Part shown: positions 40,451 to 48,712 of the stretch, piece after piece
Layout: every line of letters begins with the position of its first letter
Numbering within the stretch: the stretch's first letter is position 1
From: Chryseobacterium jejuense
GTDB taxonomy: Bacteria; Bacteroidota; Bacteroidia; Flavobacteriales; Weeksellaceae
Direction of reading: 5' to 3'
Length of the DNA stretch: 64,000 bases
Assembly (NCBI RefSeq): GCF_017877355.1
Contig: NZ_JAGIPR010000007.1
Location: forward strand, 62,001 to 126,000
The notes under the pieces: generated by a model
The model's database searches: none
What the model was told of the DNA's origin: nothing
The model's input: only the letters and a program-made list of their open reading frames with translations
Program-made: the position numbers and the translations under genes

Positions 40451-40741
40451 TTATATTATTGATTGTAAAAATTCTACTTTGTGAGAGTCATTCAGCCCGC
40501 TTTCATCTCTCAACCTTTGAAATTCCTTAAAAGACGGAATATTCAAAACTTCATGCTGAACATCTTCATTAATGTAGTTTGAATAATGTAGAAAAGTAAC
40601 GCCATCCTCCTTTACAAAAACCTTATATTCAAATGTTGACTGATCTAAATTTTTAAAATCTTCAAGGAACTTTTGAATATTGGCCTTATTGGCAGGAACA
40701 AATTCAGGTTTTACGGTATAGCTTACCATTACATTAATCAT
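40451..40741 (-). CDS. Small ABM-fold (antibiotic biosynthesis monooxygenase-like) protein
   Basis: This 96-residue protein has the ABM dimeric ferredoxin-like pattern: VMVSYTVKPEFVPANKANIQKF (partial), YKVFVKEDGVTFLHYSNYIN and HEVLNIPSFKEFQRLRDESGL (partial). Members act as small monooxygenases or ligand-binding dimers. It lies inside the nrd operon, between nrdB and nrdA, with 104 and 55 bases on its sides. Whether it has a role in ribonucleotide reduction is unknown. The family call is moderate. Confidence 0.7.
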   Translation of the reverse strand: MINVMVSYTVKPEFVPANKANIQKFLEDFKNLDQSTFEYKVFVKEDGVTFLHYSNYINEDVQHEVLNIPSFKEFQRLRDESGLNDSHKVEFLQSII

Positions 40742-40818
40742 ATTATTTGTGCTTATTAAGTTAACTGTTGTTCTGTTTTGAAGTATGAGAAATTATTAAT
40801 CCTAATACTTTCTGCTTT

Positions 40819-40839
40819 GACGCTCGCTTCGCTCGCGCC
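40819..40839. repeat. GC-rich repeat inside the nrd operon
   Basis: GACGCTCGCTTCGCTCGCGCC contains the direct repeat GCTCGC-TTC-GCTCGC and is strikingly GC-rich for this genome. It lies between nrdB and the ABM-like gene, seven bases after the nrdB stop codon. It is probably another dispersed intergenic repeat. Confidence 0.5.
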
Positions 40840-40845
40840 TTTATA

Positions 40846-41820
40846 TTAGAACAAGTCGTTTGCTGTAATACTCTTATCGTGTTTCGTGTAATCTACAGGT
40901 CTTTTTGCAAAGAAATCATCTAGTGAATTTGCGAAAACTTCCTCTTCAAACCATACCATTGGTCTGTATTGTTCCGGAGTGATGTTGTATCTTGTTTTCA
41001 TGTTGATTTTCTTCAAACTGTCATCTACACGATACTTCATGAAGTTCAATAGATCTTCTTTAGATACGTTATCAATTTCACCTAGTTCAAAGATCCAACT
41101 AAGAATATCTCCTTCTCTTGCGATAGATTCATCTACAAGCGTATAGATGTCTTCAATATCGCTGTCTGTTAATAGATCTGGTTGTTCTTCACGGATTTTG
41201 TTGATCAGGTAGATTCCTGCATTAGCGTGAATTTGCTCATCTACAGAAGTCCATGCGATGATATTGGAAACATTTTTCATGAATCCCTTGAATCTTGTGA
41301 AAGAAAGGATGATGGCAAATTGAGAGAAAAGAGAAACGTTTTCTACTAAGATACTGAATAACAATAGTGCAGAAACATATTCTTTAGGAGTAGCAGAGTT
41401 GGCATGTTTTAAGGCATTTCCAAGGAACTCAATTCTCCCTTTTACAGCTGGAATCTCAATTACATTAAGGAATTCGTCATTATATCCTAATACTTCCAAT
41501 AAACGGGAATATGCTTCAGAATGACGGAACTCGCATTCTGCAAAAGTAGATCCTAATCCATTGAATTCAGGTTTCGGAAGGTGGTTGTATAAATTCCCCC
41601 AGAATGTCTTTACAGACACTTCAATCTGTGCAATGGCTAAAAGCGCATTTTTCACAGCATTTTTTTCATGTGGCTCCAACTGCGAATGAAAATCTTGTAC
41701 ATCTGCAGTAAAGTCCACTTCCGAATGTACCCAGAATGATTTGTTGATGGCTTCTACAAATTGCAGAACCTCTGGGTATTCAAATGGCTTATAGCTTACT
41801 CTCTTATCAAAAATTCCCAT
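40846..41820 (-). CDS. nrdB: Class I ribonucleotide reductase, small (radical) subunit
   Basis: This 324-residue ferritin-like subunit holds the dimetal-tyrosyl radical cofactor. The first metal ligands lie in SEVDFTADVQDF (Asp) and in CEFRHSEAY, where ExxHxxxY gives Glu, His and the radical Tyr spaced as in E. coli. The second set is in ILVENVSLFSQF and VDEQIHANAG. There is no N-terminal ATP-cone, which some Flavobacteriia carry on NrdB. The start at 41820 (MGIFDKRVSYKPF) is chosen; the open frame extends 72 codons upstream, through the DnaA-box region, without NrdB character. It is the first gene of the nrdB-ABM-nrdA operon. Confidence 0.95.
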   Translation of the reverse strand: MGIFDKRVSYKPFEYPEVLQFVEAINKSFWVHSEVDFTADVQDFHSQLEPHEKNAVKNALLAIAQIEVSVKTFWGNLYNHLPKPEFNGLGSTFAECEFRHSEAYSRLLEVLGYNDEFLNVIEIPAVKGRIEFLGNALKHANSATPKEYVSALLLFSILVENVSLFSQFAIILSFTRFKGFMKNVSNIIAWTSVDEQIHANAGIYLINKIREEQPDLLTDSDIEDIYTLVDESIAREGDILSWIFELGEIDNVSKEDLLNFMKYRVDDSLKKINMKTRYNITPEQYRPMVWFEEEVFANSLDDFFAKRPVDYTKHDKSITANDLF

Positions 41821-41855
41821 ATTAAATATCTTTATAATTAAATAATTCAGATCTC

Positions 41856-42035
41856 TGTGGAAAATGTTCAGAATGTGTATAACTTTTTGTTTTTGTGATG
41901 GTTGTGAATTTAAGTTATTCACATTGAAAGTTTTCTTTTCTGAGCAAAATCTATTTACAAAGTTCGAAAAAAAGAACTGATTTTGAAAGAGGTAAATACT
42001 AATAGGCTGACTTTTAGCTGTAAAAGTTTTCCACA
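41856..42035. promoter_or_regulatory. Cluster of four DnaA-box-like sites upstream of nrdB
   Basis: The 423-base gap between nrdB and the divergent ABC operon has no gene. It contains two perfect matches to TTATNCACA: TTATACACA on the minus strand (41874-41882) and TTATTCACA on the plus strand (41915-41923). Two one-mismatch TTTTCCACA boxes stand on minus (41856-41864) and plus (42027-42035). TGTGAAT (41903-41909) and ATTCACA (41917-41923) also form an inverted repeat. DnaA control of nrd genes is known in E. coli; here it is inference. Confidence 0.5.
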
Positions 42036-42243
42036 TTTACATGAAACAGGCACAAATAATAGGCTAGAGGGCTATATAGGGGATAAATGCATGGAAAACT
42101 CAAGTTACAGTTAAACAAAAATTGACAAATCACTTTAAATAAAGGTTTAAGATATTAAACAAAAAAAAATTTGAATAAATTTTCATTCTTGTAACAAATT
42201 GAAAATATCATCTACTTATTGGGTATAAAACATACATCACTTA

Positions 42244-42933
42244 ATGTTAGTAATTCAGGATTTACATAAATCATACGATACAGGAAAAAGCAAGCTTCAT
42301 GTTTTGAAGGGAATCAATCTGAATATTTCAGAAGGAGAGTTTGTTTCCATTATGGGAAGTTCCGGTTCCGGAAAATCTACCCTTCTTAATATTATTGGTA
42401 TTCTGGATGAAAAAGATTCAGGTACCTATGAATTGGATGGCGTTCCTATTGAGCATTTATCAGAAGTAAAAGCTGCAGAATACAGAAGTAAATTTTTAGG
42501 ATTTATTTTCCAGTCTTTTAATCTTATCAGTTATAAAACCGCTCTTGAAAATGTAGCTCTTCCATTGTACTATCAAAATGTACCAAGAAAAGAGCGTAAT
42601 CAAAAGGCTTTGGAATATTTGGAAAAAGTAGGTCTTGCACAATGGGCAGATCATCTTCCTAACGAACTTTCAGGGGGACAGAAGCAAAGGGTAGCCATTG
42701 CAAGAGCTTTGATCACCAATCCGAAAGTAGTATTGGCGGATGAGCCTACCGGAGCATTGGATTCAAAGACCACTCATGATATTATGAAGCTTCTTCAGGA
42801 TATTAACAATGAAGGAAAAACAATCATTGTAGTAACCCACGAACCGGATGTAGCAGCACAAACGAAGAGAAATGTTATACTGAAGGATGGTATTATTGAA
42901 AGTGATGAGTTTATTAAGCAGATTGTGCTTTAA
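42244..42933 (+). CDS. ABC transporter ATP-binding protein (MacB/LolD-type)
   Basis: This 229-residue nucleotide-binding protein has Walker A GSSGSGKST (residues 39-47), the Q-loop in FIFQSFNL, signature LSGGQKQR (about 143), Walker B VVLADEPTGALDS and the switch His in VVTHEP. The sequence falls in the MacB/LolD/FtsE group, which drives periplasmic export or lipoprotein release by a mechanical stroke. It is the first gene of a four-gene operon with two MacB-like permeases and an HlyD-like adaptor. Confidence 0.93.
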   Translation: MLVIQDLHKSYDTGKSKLHVLKGINLNISEGEFVSIMGSSGSGKSTLLNIIGILDEKDSGTYELDGVPIEHLSEVKAAEYRSKFLGFIFQSFNLISYKTALENVALPLYYQNVPRKERNQKALEYLEKVGLAQWADHLPNELSGGQKQRVAIARALITNPKVVLADEPTGALDSKTTHDIMKLLQDINNEGKTIIVVTHEPDVAAQTKRNVILKDGIIESDEFIKQIVL

Positions 42934-43018
42934 GCAATTTGAGAATTTGAAAATGAGATAATTTGAAAATTGAATGATGTTATTCTTTTAATTTTTCAAT
43001 CTTTTAATATTAATAAAA
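42934..43018. repeat. Operon spacer 1 with AATTTGAAAAT repeats
   Basis: This 85-base spacer carries AATTTGAAAATGAGATAATTTGAAAAT-like tandem motifs followed by a T-rich part (TCTTTTAATTTTTCAATC). Spacers 2 (44252-44343) and 3 (45616-45707) of the same operon carry related copies. Confidence 0.6.
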
Positions 43019-44251
43019 ATGTTTGACCTAGATCGTTGGCAGGAAATATTCAGCTCTATCCGTAGTAATGTACTTCGGACGGTGCTTTCGGGATTTACGG
43101 TAGCTTTAGGACTGTTTATTTTCATTGTACTTTTTGGAATAGGACAAGGGCTTCAGAATGCTTTCTCGGAAGGGTTTGCAGGTGATGCCAAAAACCTGAT
43201 TACCATTTATACAGGAAAAACAACCTTAGCTTATAAAGGATTACAGTCTGATAGAAGTGTAAGCATGAATAATGACGACTACGATTTCCTTGTGAATACA
43301 GATAAGGAAAAAGTAGGAGCAGCCAGTCCAAGATATGCAACCAATTTAATGGTGAAATATGGAAAGGAAAGCGGTTTGTATCAGGTTCATGGTGCCGAGC
43401 CGGGAGAACAGGTTATTGAAAATAGAAACCTTGTTGAAGGACGTTACATTAATTCCTTTGACTTAGCAAGAAAACAGAATGTAGCCGTTATCGGAAGAAT
43501 GGTTCAGAGAGACCTTATTAAAAATGGTGGTTCCATAGGCAAAGAACTGGATATTAACGGAACAATGTTTAAAGTGGTAGGAGTGTTTTCCGATGATGGT
43601 GGAGACCGGGATGAAAGACATATTACAGTTCCGATTACCACTTTACAACAGATGAAAAAAGGTTCGGATACAGTAAATACGGTTTATATCGCCTATAATG
43701 ATAAATTACTTAACCCTCAGGATGCCATTAAATATGGAGATGAACTTAGAGATAAACTGAAAGCAAGAAAGAGTGTGTCTCCAGATGATGAAAATGGAGT
43801 CCGTGTCTGGAATAATGCCAAAAACATGAATGATACCTTCGTCTTTATGGCAGTTCTTACTGCAATTGTAGGGTTCATTGGATTGGGAACATTATTAGCA
43901 GGGATTATCGGGATCAGTAATATCATGGTGTATATCGTAAAAGAAAGAACCAAAGAAATCGGGGTACGAAAAGCCATTGGAGCCAAACCGGCAGGAATTG
44001 TAGCATTGATCGTTCAGGAAAGTGTTGTGATTACAGTAATTTCCGGATTTGTGGGAATAGGAGTCGGAGTTTTAACATTAAGTCTGATAGGTGATAGCCT
44101 TGAAGAGTTTTTCATTAAAAATCCAAGTGTAGGATGGGGATCAATCTTTATGGCATTTATTGCATTGGTTTTTTCCGGATTGATTGCAGGATTTGTTCCG
44201 GCATACAGAGCTTCGAGAATTAAGCCGATTGAAGCATTAAGAACGGAATAA
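43019..44251 (+). CDS. MacB-like ABC transporter permease 1
   Basis: This 410-residue permease has the MacB topology: a TM helix at about residues 18-42, a large periplasmic domain (about 45-275), three C-terminal TM helices, and the cytoplasmic coupling segment VKERTKEIGVRKAIGAKPAG before the third. It ends AYRASRIKPIEALRTE, a typical FtsX/MacB end. It is paralogous to the following permease. The pair likely forms a heterodimer that works with the ATPase at 42244 and the adaptor at 45708. The exported substrate is unknown; macrolides or peptides are possible. Confidence 0.92.
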   Translation: MFDLDRWQEIFSSIRSNVLRTVLSGFTVALGLFIFIVLFGIGQGLQNAFSEGFAGDAKNLITIYTGKTTLAYKGLQSDRSVSMNNDDYDFLVNTDKEKVGAASPRYATNLMVKYGKESGLYQVHGAEPGEQVIENRNLVEGRYINSFDLARKQNVAVIGRMVQRDLIKNGGSIGKELDINGTMFKVVGVFSDDGGDRDERHITVPITTLQQMKKGSDTVNTVYIAYNDKLLNPQDAIKYGDELRDKLKARKSVSPDDENGVRVWNNAKNMNDTFVFMAVLTAIVGFIGLGTLLAGIIGISNIMVYIVKERTKEIGVRKAIGAKPAGIVALIVQESVVITVISGFVGIGVGVLTLSLIGDSLEEFFIKNPSVGWGSIFMAFIALVFSGLIAGFVPAYRASRIKPIEALRTE

Positions 44252-44343
44252 TCATTTGAAAAGAAGATAATTTGGAAATGCAGTAATGATAACAATTTGT
44301 TGATTTACTCTTTTCGACTATTAATAATTTATAATTCAAAAAG
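44252..44343. repeat. Operon spacer 2 with AATTTGAAAAT repeats
   Basis: A degenerate copy of the spacer-1 sequence: CATTTGAAAAGAAGATAATT then TGGAAATG, followed by unrelated AT-rich sequence up to the GTG start at 44344. Confidence 0.5.
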
Positions 44344-45615
44344 GTGAATATCATATTTAAAAAAGATACTTGGCAGGAAATTTATTATTCATTGAGGAAT
44401 AATAAACTCCGCACATTTCTTACCATGATTGGAGTAGGATGGGGCATGTTTTTGTATGTAAGCCTTCTTGGGGCAGCAAAAGGTATGGAGAATGGTTTTG
44501 ATAAACTGTTTTCAGGATTTGCTACCAACTCTATTTTCCTGTGGGCACAGAAGACATCTATTCCCTACGAAGGTTTTCCTAAAGGAAGAGAAGTTCATTT
44601 GAACCTGTCCGATATGGAAATGCTCAAAAGAAAAATAATTGATGTAGATTATATATCACCTCAGAATGCAAGGGGAAGCTTTACCGGAACACCCGGAGAA
44701 TCTGTATCAAGAAATGGGAAAAGTGCTACCTATTCTCTTACAGGAGATTATGCAGTAGGAAATAAAATTTCAGAAAAGAAACTTATTTACGGACGTTATC
44801 TCAATGATGCGGACGTTTCTGGAAATAAAAATGTAGTGGTTATAGGAGAAGAAATCTATAAAAACCTTTTTGATTCCAAGAAAAAAGAAAATCCGATAGG
44901 GCAGTCTATTAATATAAAAGGAATATTTTTCAATGTAATTGGTGTTTTCAGAGTAAAGAAAGGGGGTGGTTTTGAGAATGATCAAACAGCCTTTATTCCA
45001 CTATCCACTTACACTAAAATGTATAATGCCGGAGAACAGATTGACCTGTTTGCTATTGTAAGCAAGCCTAATGCTAACGTTAATGGTGTTGAAGAAGAAG
45101 TAAAACAGGTATTAAAGGCAAAAAATAAAATTTCTCCAGAAGATACCAATGCCTTTGGAAGTTTCAATTTAGGAAAAGAGTTTAAAAAACTAACAGGTTT
45201 CCTTACCGGGATGCAGCTTTTAACTATTATTGTTGGAACATTGACGATTTTGGCTGGAGTTATTGCTATTTCAAATATTCTTTTGATTACCGTAAAAGAA
45301 AGAACTAAAGAAATAGGGATCAGAAGAGCATTGGGAGCAAAACCTGCTGAGGTAAGAAACCAGATCTTGCTGGAAAGTGTTGTGATTACACTCTCTTCCG
45401 GGTTGCTGGGATTTATGTTTGGAATCTTTGTGCTTATGATTTTAAATATGGCTACCCAGGGGCAGGACTCGTTTCCTTTTTATAATCCAACAGTAAACTA
45501 CGGAAATGTATTTGCAGCCATGGCAGTAATGGTCATATTAGGATTAATTATTGGAATGATCCCTGCGCAGAGAGCGGTGAAAATTAGACCAATTGAAGCA
45601 TTAAGAACAGAATAA
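44344..45615 (+). CDS. MacB-like ABC transporter permease 2
   Basis: This 423-residue permease paralogue starts with GTG 44344 (NIIFKKDTWQEIYYSLRNNK). A TM helix lies at about 20-42, the periplasmic domain at about 45-285, and three TM helices stand at the C-terminal end. The coupling segment VKERTKEIGIRRALGAKPAE and the ending AVKIRPIEALRTE match permease 1. The GTG start is supported by alignment of WQEIYYSLRNN with WQEIFSSIRSN in permease 1, because no ATG lies upstream in the same frame nearby. It forms the transport channel with the first permease. Confidence 0.92.
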   Translation: MNIIFKKDTWQEIYYSLRNNKLRTFLTMIGVGWGMFLYVSLLGAAKGMENGFDKLFSGFATNSIFLWAQKTSIPYEGFPKGREVHLNLSDMEMLKRKIIDVDYISPQNARGSFTGTPGESVSRNGKSATYSLTGDYAVGNKISEKKLIYGRYLNDADVSGNKNVVVIGEEIYKNLFDSKKKENPIGQSINIKGIFFNVIGVFRVKKGGGFENDQTAFIPLSTYTKMYNAGEQIDLFAIVSKPNANVNGVEEEVKQVLKAKNKISPEDTNAFGSFNLGKEFKKLTGFLTGMQLLTIIVGTLTILAGVIAISNILLITVKERTKEIGIRRALGAKPAEVRNQILLESVVITLSSGLLGFMFGIFVLMILNMATQGQDSFPFYNPTVNYGNVFAAMAVMVILGLIIGMIPAQRAVKIRPIEALRTE

Positions 45616-45707
45616 TAATTTGAAAATAAAATAATTTGAAAATAGAAGAGAGTCATCTTTTAATTTTTAATTCATTCAAAACTTTTAATAAAAAATAAAC
45701 TATACAT
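45616..45707. repeat. Operon spacer 3 with AATTTGAAAAT repeats
   Basis: AATTTGAAAAT occurs twice within 27 bases, followed by TCTTTTAATTTTTAATTC, closely matching spacer 1. The spacers separate genes that would usually be close or overlapping in such operons. Confidence 0.6.
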
Positions 45708-46919
45708 ATGAAAAAGAAATTCACTTGGAAAAAAGCCATTTATATAGTGTTGGGGCTTTTATTTGCAGTGGCATTGTTCTCCGGGATTGGTTATCTTGTA
45801 AAATCAAACTCCAAAGAAAGCGAGGCTTTCCTTACCCGCAAACCTAACATTCAGAATATGGATGATAAGGTAATGGCCACCGGAAAAATTGTTCCAAAGG
45901 AAGAAATTGAAATTAAACCCAACATTACAGGGATCATCGATAAAATTTTAGTGAAGGAAGGAGACAGGGTAGAAGTAGGTCAGCTTATTGCTACTGTGAA
46001 AATTGTACCAAGTATCTCTGAAGTAAATGCTGCTCAGCAGGAAGTTCAGAATGCACAGATTCAGATCAGTAATGCACAGATGAATGTGGGAAATATGCAG
46101 AAGCAGTTTGAAATGCAGGATAAGCTGTATAAACAAGGGGTAGCTTCCAGACAGGAGTTTCTTAATTCCCAGCAGCAGCTATTCTCTCAGCAGCAGACGC
46201 TTAAAAATGCTCAGCAGCAGTTGAATACAGCACAAAAAAGACTACAGATTGCTAAAACCGGAGCTACTCCTGAACTTCAGGGTCAAGGTTTGGCAACCAC
46301 ACAAATTCGTTCCAAAGCTTCGGGAACCGTTCTTGAAGTTCCTGTAAAACTGGGAAGCCAGGTGATTGAAGCGAACAATTTTAACGCAGGAACAACCATT
46401 TGTTCAGTAGCAGACCTGAACTCTCTGATCTTCAAAGGAGAAATTGATGAAGCTCAGGCAGGAAAATTGAAGCAAGGGATGGATATGAATATTGTAATCG
46501 GTGCATTACAGAATAAAACCTTCCCGGGTAAACTGACGATGATTGCTCCAAAAGGAAAAGATAATGCAGGAACCATCAAGTTCCCGGTAGAAGGAAACGT
46601 AGAAAATCCTAACAACGAATATATCAGAGCTGGTTTCTCTGCGAACGGGGAAATCGTATTAAGCTCTCAGAAAAATGCTTTATTACTTGATGAATCTTTA
46701 GTTCAGTATGAAAAGAAGCAAGGGAAAGATGTTCCTTTTGTAGAAGTAAAGCAAGCAGATGGGAAATTTAAAAAAGTATACCTAAAACTTGGAGCTAGCG
46801 ACGGAATTAATGTTCAGGTTCTTCCTGGATCCAATATTACGAAAGATTCTGAAGTGAAAGTTTGGAACCCATCAGATAAAGATAAAGAAGAGTTGAAAGA
46901 AAAAGCGAAAGCCAAATAA
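45708..46919 (+). CDS. Periplasmic adaptor (HlyD/MacA-like membrane fusion protein)
   Basis: This 403-residue adaptor has an N-terminal membrane helix (residues about 10-29). The lipoyl-like half-motif IVPKEEIEIKPNITGIIDKI (about 63-82) and its pair IRSKASGTVLEVPVKLGSQV (about 204-223) enclose a Gln-rich helical hairpin (105-180) that docks on an outer-membrane channel. A beta-barrel domain (AGLNQGM-type: EAQAGKLKQGMDM) follows. It links the MacB-like permeases to an outer-membrane factor; no TolC gene is present in this window. A terminator follows. Confidence 0.92.
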   Translation: MKKKFTWKKAIYIVLGLLFAVALFSGIGYLVKSNSKESEAFLTRKPNIQNMDDKVMATGKIVPKEEIEIKPNITGIIDKILVKEGDRVEVGQLIATVKIVPSISEVNAAQQEVQNAQIQISNAQMNVGNMQKQFEMQDKLYKQGVASRQEFLNSQQQLFSQQQTLKNAQQQLNTAQKRLQIAKTGATPELQGQGLATTQIRSKASGTVLEVPVKLGSQVIEANNFNAGTTICSVADLNSLIFKGEIDEAQAGKLKQGMDMNIVIGALQNKTFPGKLTMIAPKGKDNAGTIKFPVEGNVENPNNEYIRAGFSANGEIVLSSQKNALLLDESLVQYEKKQGKDVPFVEVKQADGKFKKVYLKLGASDGINVQVLPGSNITKDSEVKVWNPSDKDKEELKEKAKAK

Positions 46920-46949
46920 TAAACTACACTATACATTTTAAACTGTTAG

Positions 46950-46979
46950 ATCCCGGAGATATATTCTTCGGGATTTTTT
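46950..46979 (+). terminator. Intrinsic terminator of the MacAB-like operon
   Basis: A 9-bp stem with one G-T pair (46950-46958 with 46966-46974) and a 7-nt loop is followed by six Ts. Confidence 0.85.
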
Positions 46980-47065
46980 ATTAAAGTTCAGGAGGTATTA
47001 TTATATTTTAGCATGTAATAAATCAGAAGCTTAAAATGTCTTATTTTTAATTATAAAATATAGCC

Positions 47066-48622
47066 ATGAAGAAAAACGTCCTGATTCTTATCCTTTTTAC
47101 CATTGTAAAATTTGTTCTTCAGTATACCTTAGTAAGCCCGGAATATGATCTGCAGCGGGATGAATACCTGCATCTTGACCAGGGAAGTCATCTTGCCTGG
47201 GGATATCTTTCTGTTCCGCCTGTAAGCTCATGGATTTCATGGCTAATAAAGATACTTGGAGATTCTGTATTTTGGGTTAAGTTTTTTCCTGCTTTATTCG
47301 GAGCATTGACAATAGTAGTTGTCTGGAAAGCAATTGAAGAATTAAAAGGTAATCTTTTTGCTTGCGTCCTTGCGTCCTTGGGATTATTGTTTTCCTCATT
47401 GCTTCGGTTGAATATGCTGTATCAGCCTAATTCACTGGACGTCCTTTTATGGACCTCTTTCTTCTATATCCTGATAAAATATGTCAATACCGAAAAAGCA
47501 AAATGGCTATATTGGGGGGGAATCATTTTCGGAATTGGTGTCTTGAATAAATACAATATTGCTTTTCTTGCATTAGGATTTATTCCTGCACTTTTAATAA
47601 CCAAACAAAGAAAAATTTTCACAAACCCTCATACATATGGAGCCACATTTTTAGCTTTACTGATTATTCTTCCCAATATTGTATGGCAATATAATCATGG
47701 CTTTCCGGTCATTCATCACATGAAAGAACTTTCCAAAATCCAATTGGTTAATGTTGACAGATTTGATTTCCTGAAATCTCAGTTTTTATTCTTCATTGGA
47801 GTAACTTTTGTTATTCTTTTTGGATTTTATGCTTTACTGTTTTATAAGTCTTTTGAAAAGTTTCGTTTTTTTTTCTGGGGATATGCTATCACCATATCAT
47901 TATTTATTTTTTTTAGAGCCAAAGACTATTACGCCATAGGTATTTATCCTATCTATATTGGTTTTGGATCAGTTTATCTTGAGAATATTTTAAAAAACGG
48001 ATGGCAGAGGTTTCTTAAGCCGGTTTGTATCTTACATCCTTTACTTTTGTTTATGCCTATATATAATCTTGCATTTCCTAATAAAAGCCCTGAGTCTATA
48101 GCAGAGAATTCTGAATCTTATAGGAAGTTTGGGCTCTTGCGTTGGGAAGATGGAAAAGATCATCCTTTACCTCAGGATTTTGCAGACATGTTAGGCTGGA
48201 AAGAACTTGCTCAGAAAGTTGATAAAGAGTATTCCAGATTATCAAAAACCGGAAATACTTTGGTGTTGTGTGATAATTATGGGCAGGCCGGAGCTATTAA
48301 TTATTACTCTAATAAAGGTATAAAAGCGGTGTCATTCAATGCTGATTATATCAATTGGTTTGATTTAAGCAAGAAATATAAGAATCTAATCAGAATTAAA
48401 AACCGTCCTGAAGATGAGCTTGAAGAGACCGGTGCTTTTTTTGAACATGCTGTAATGGCAGATTCTGTTACCAATCCATATGCCAGAGAAAAAGGTACTG
48501 TAATTTTCAGTTTTGAAGGTGCTACAATAGACATCAGAAAGAGACTTCGGGATGAAATTGTTTCAGTTAAAGGCAGGACTAGCACTAATGCACAAATTGA
48601 AAATATAGAAACCGATAAATAA
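47066..48622 (+). CDS. GT39-family membrane glycosyltransferase
   Basis: This 518-residue protein has 8-10 transmembrane segments over residues 5-350 and a soluble C-terminal part. The first periplasmic loop contains YDLQRDEYLHLDQGSHLAWG (about 28-47), with the acidic DE typical of PMT/ArnT-like (GT39) enzymes that use polyprenyl-phosphate sugars. It could glycosylate lipid A, a lipid or protein. No related genes adjoin it: it stands alone, between two terminators. The tail (about 360-518) has a nucleotide-binding-like alternation (TLVLCDNYGQAGAINYY) of unknown use. Confidence 0.82.
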   Translation: MKKNVLILILFTIVKFVLQYTLVSPEYDLQRDEYLHLDQGSHLAWGYLSVPPVSSWISWLIKILGDSVFWVKFFPALFGALTIVVVWKAIEELKGNLFACVLASLGLLFSSLLRLNMLYQPNSLDVLLWTSFFYILIKYVNTEKAKWLYWGGIIFGIGVLNKYNIAFLALGFIPALLITKQRKIFTNPHTYGATFLALLIILPNIVWQYNHGFPVIHHMKELSKIQLVNVDRFDFLKSQFLFFIGVTFVILFGFYALLFYKSFEKFRFFFWGYAITISLFIFFRAKDYYAIGIYPIYIGFGSVYLENILKNGWQRFLKPVCILHPLLLFMPIYNLAFPNKSPESIAENSESYRKFGLLRWEDGKDHPLPQDFADMLGWKELAQKVDKEYSRLSKTGNTLVLCDNYGQAGAINYYSNKGIKAVSFNADYINWFDLSKKYKNLIRIKNRPEDELEETGAFFEHAVMADSVTNPYAREKGTVIFSFEGATIDIRKRLRDEIVSVKGRTSTNAQIENIETDK

Positions 48623-48639
48623 AATCGAATAAGAACATA

Positions 48640-48678
48640 AAAAAACACTATCGCAATACAGTTGCGATAGTGTTTTTT
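48640..48678 (+). terminator. Very strong terminator of the GT39 gene
   Basis: A perfect 17-bp stem (48640-48656 with 48662-48678) with a 5-nt loop ends in six Ts. Its right arm also holds the TTG that could be the -33 element of the next promoter. Confidence 0.95.
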
Positions 48679-48690
48679 GTTTTAACTTTG
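48662..48690 (+). promoter_or_regulatory. Promoter of the thioredoxin-reductase-like gene
   Basis: TTG (48662-48664), 18 bases, then TAACTTTG (48683-48690) fit the Bacteroidota promoter model. The -33 element falls in the 3' arm of the upstream terminator, so the two signals overlap. The leader would be about 16 bases. Confidence 0.6.
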
Positions 48691-48712
48691 CGTCATCAAT
48701 TATTAAATTACT

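Noticed and set aside
41821..42036. N-terminal extension of the NrdB frame
   Set aside because: It could have been mistaken for an ATP-cone, but the residues (rich in Asn, Phe, Ile) show no cone motif and translate the DnaA-box region.
41821..42243. Chromosomal replication origin
   Set aside because: DnaA-box-like sites occur, but no dnaA, dnaN or other origin-linked genes are near and no AT-rich 13-mer array was clear; nrd regulation is the simpler reading.
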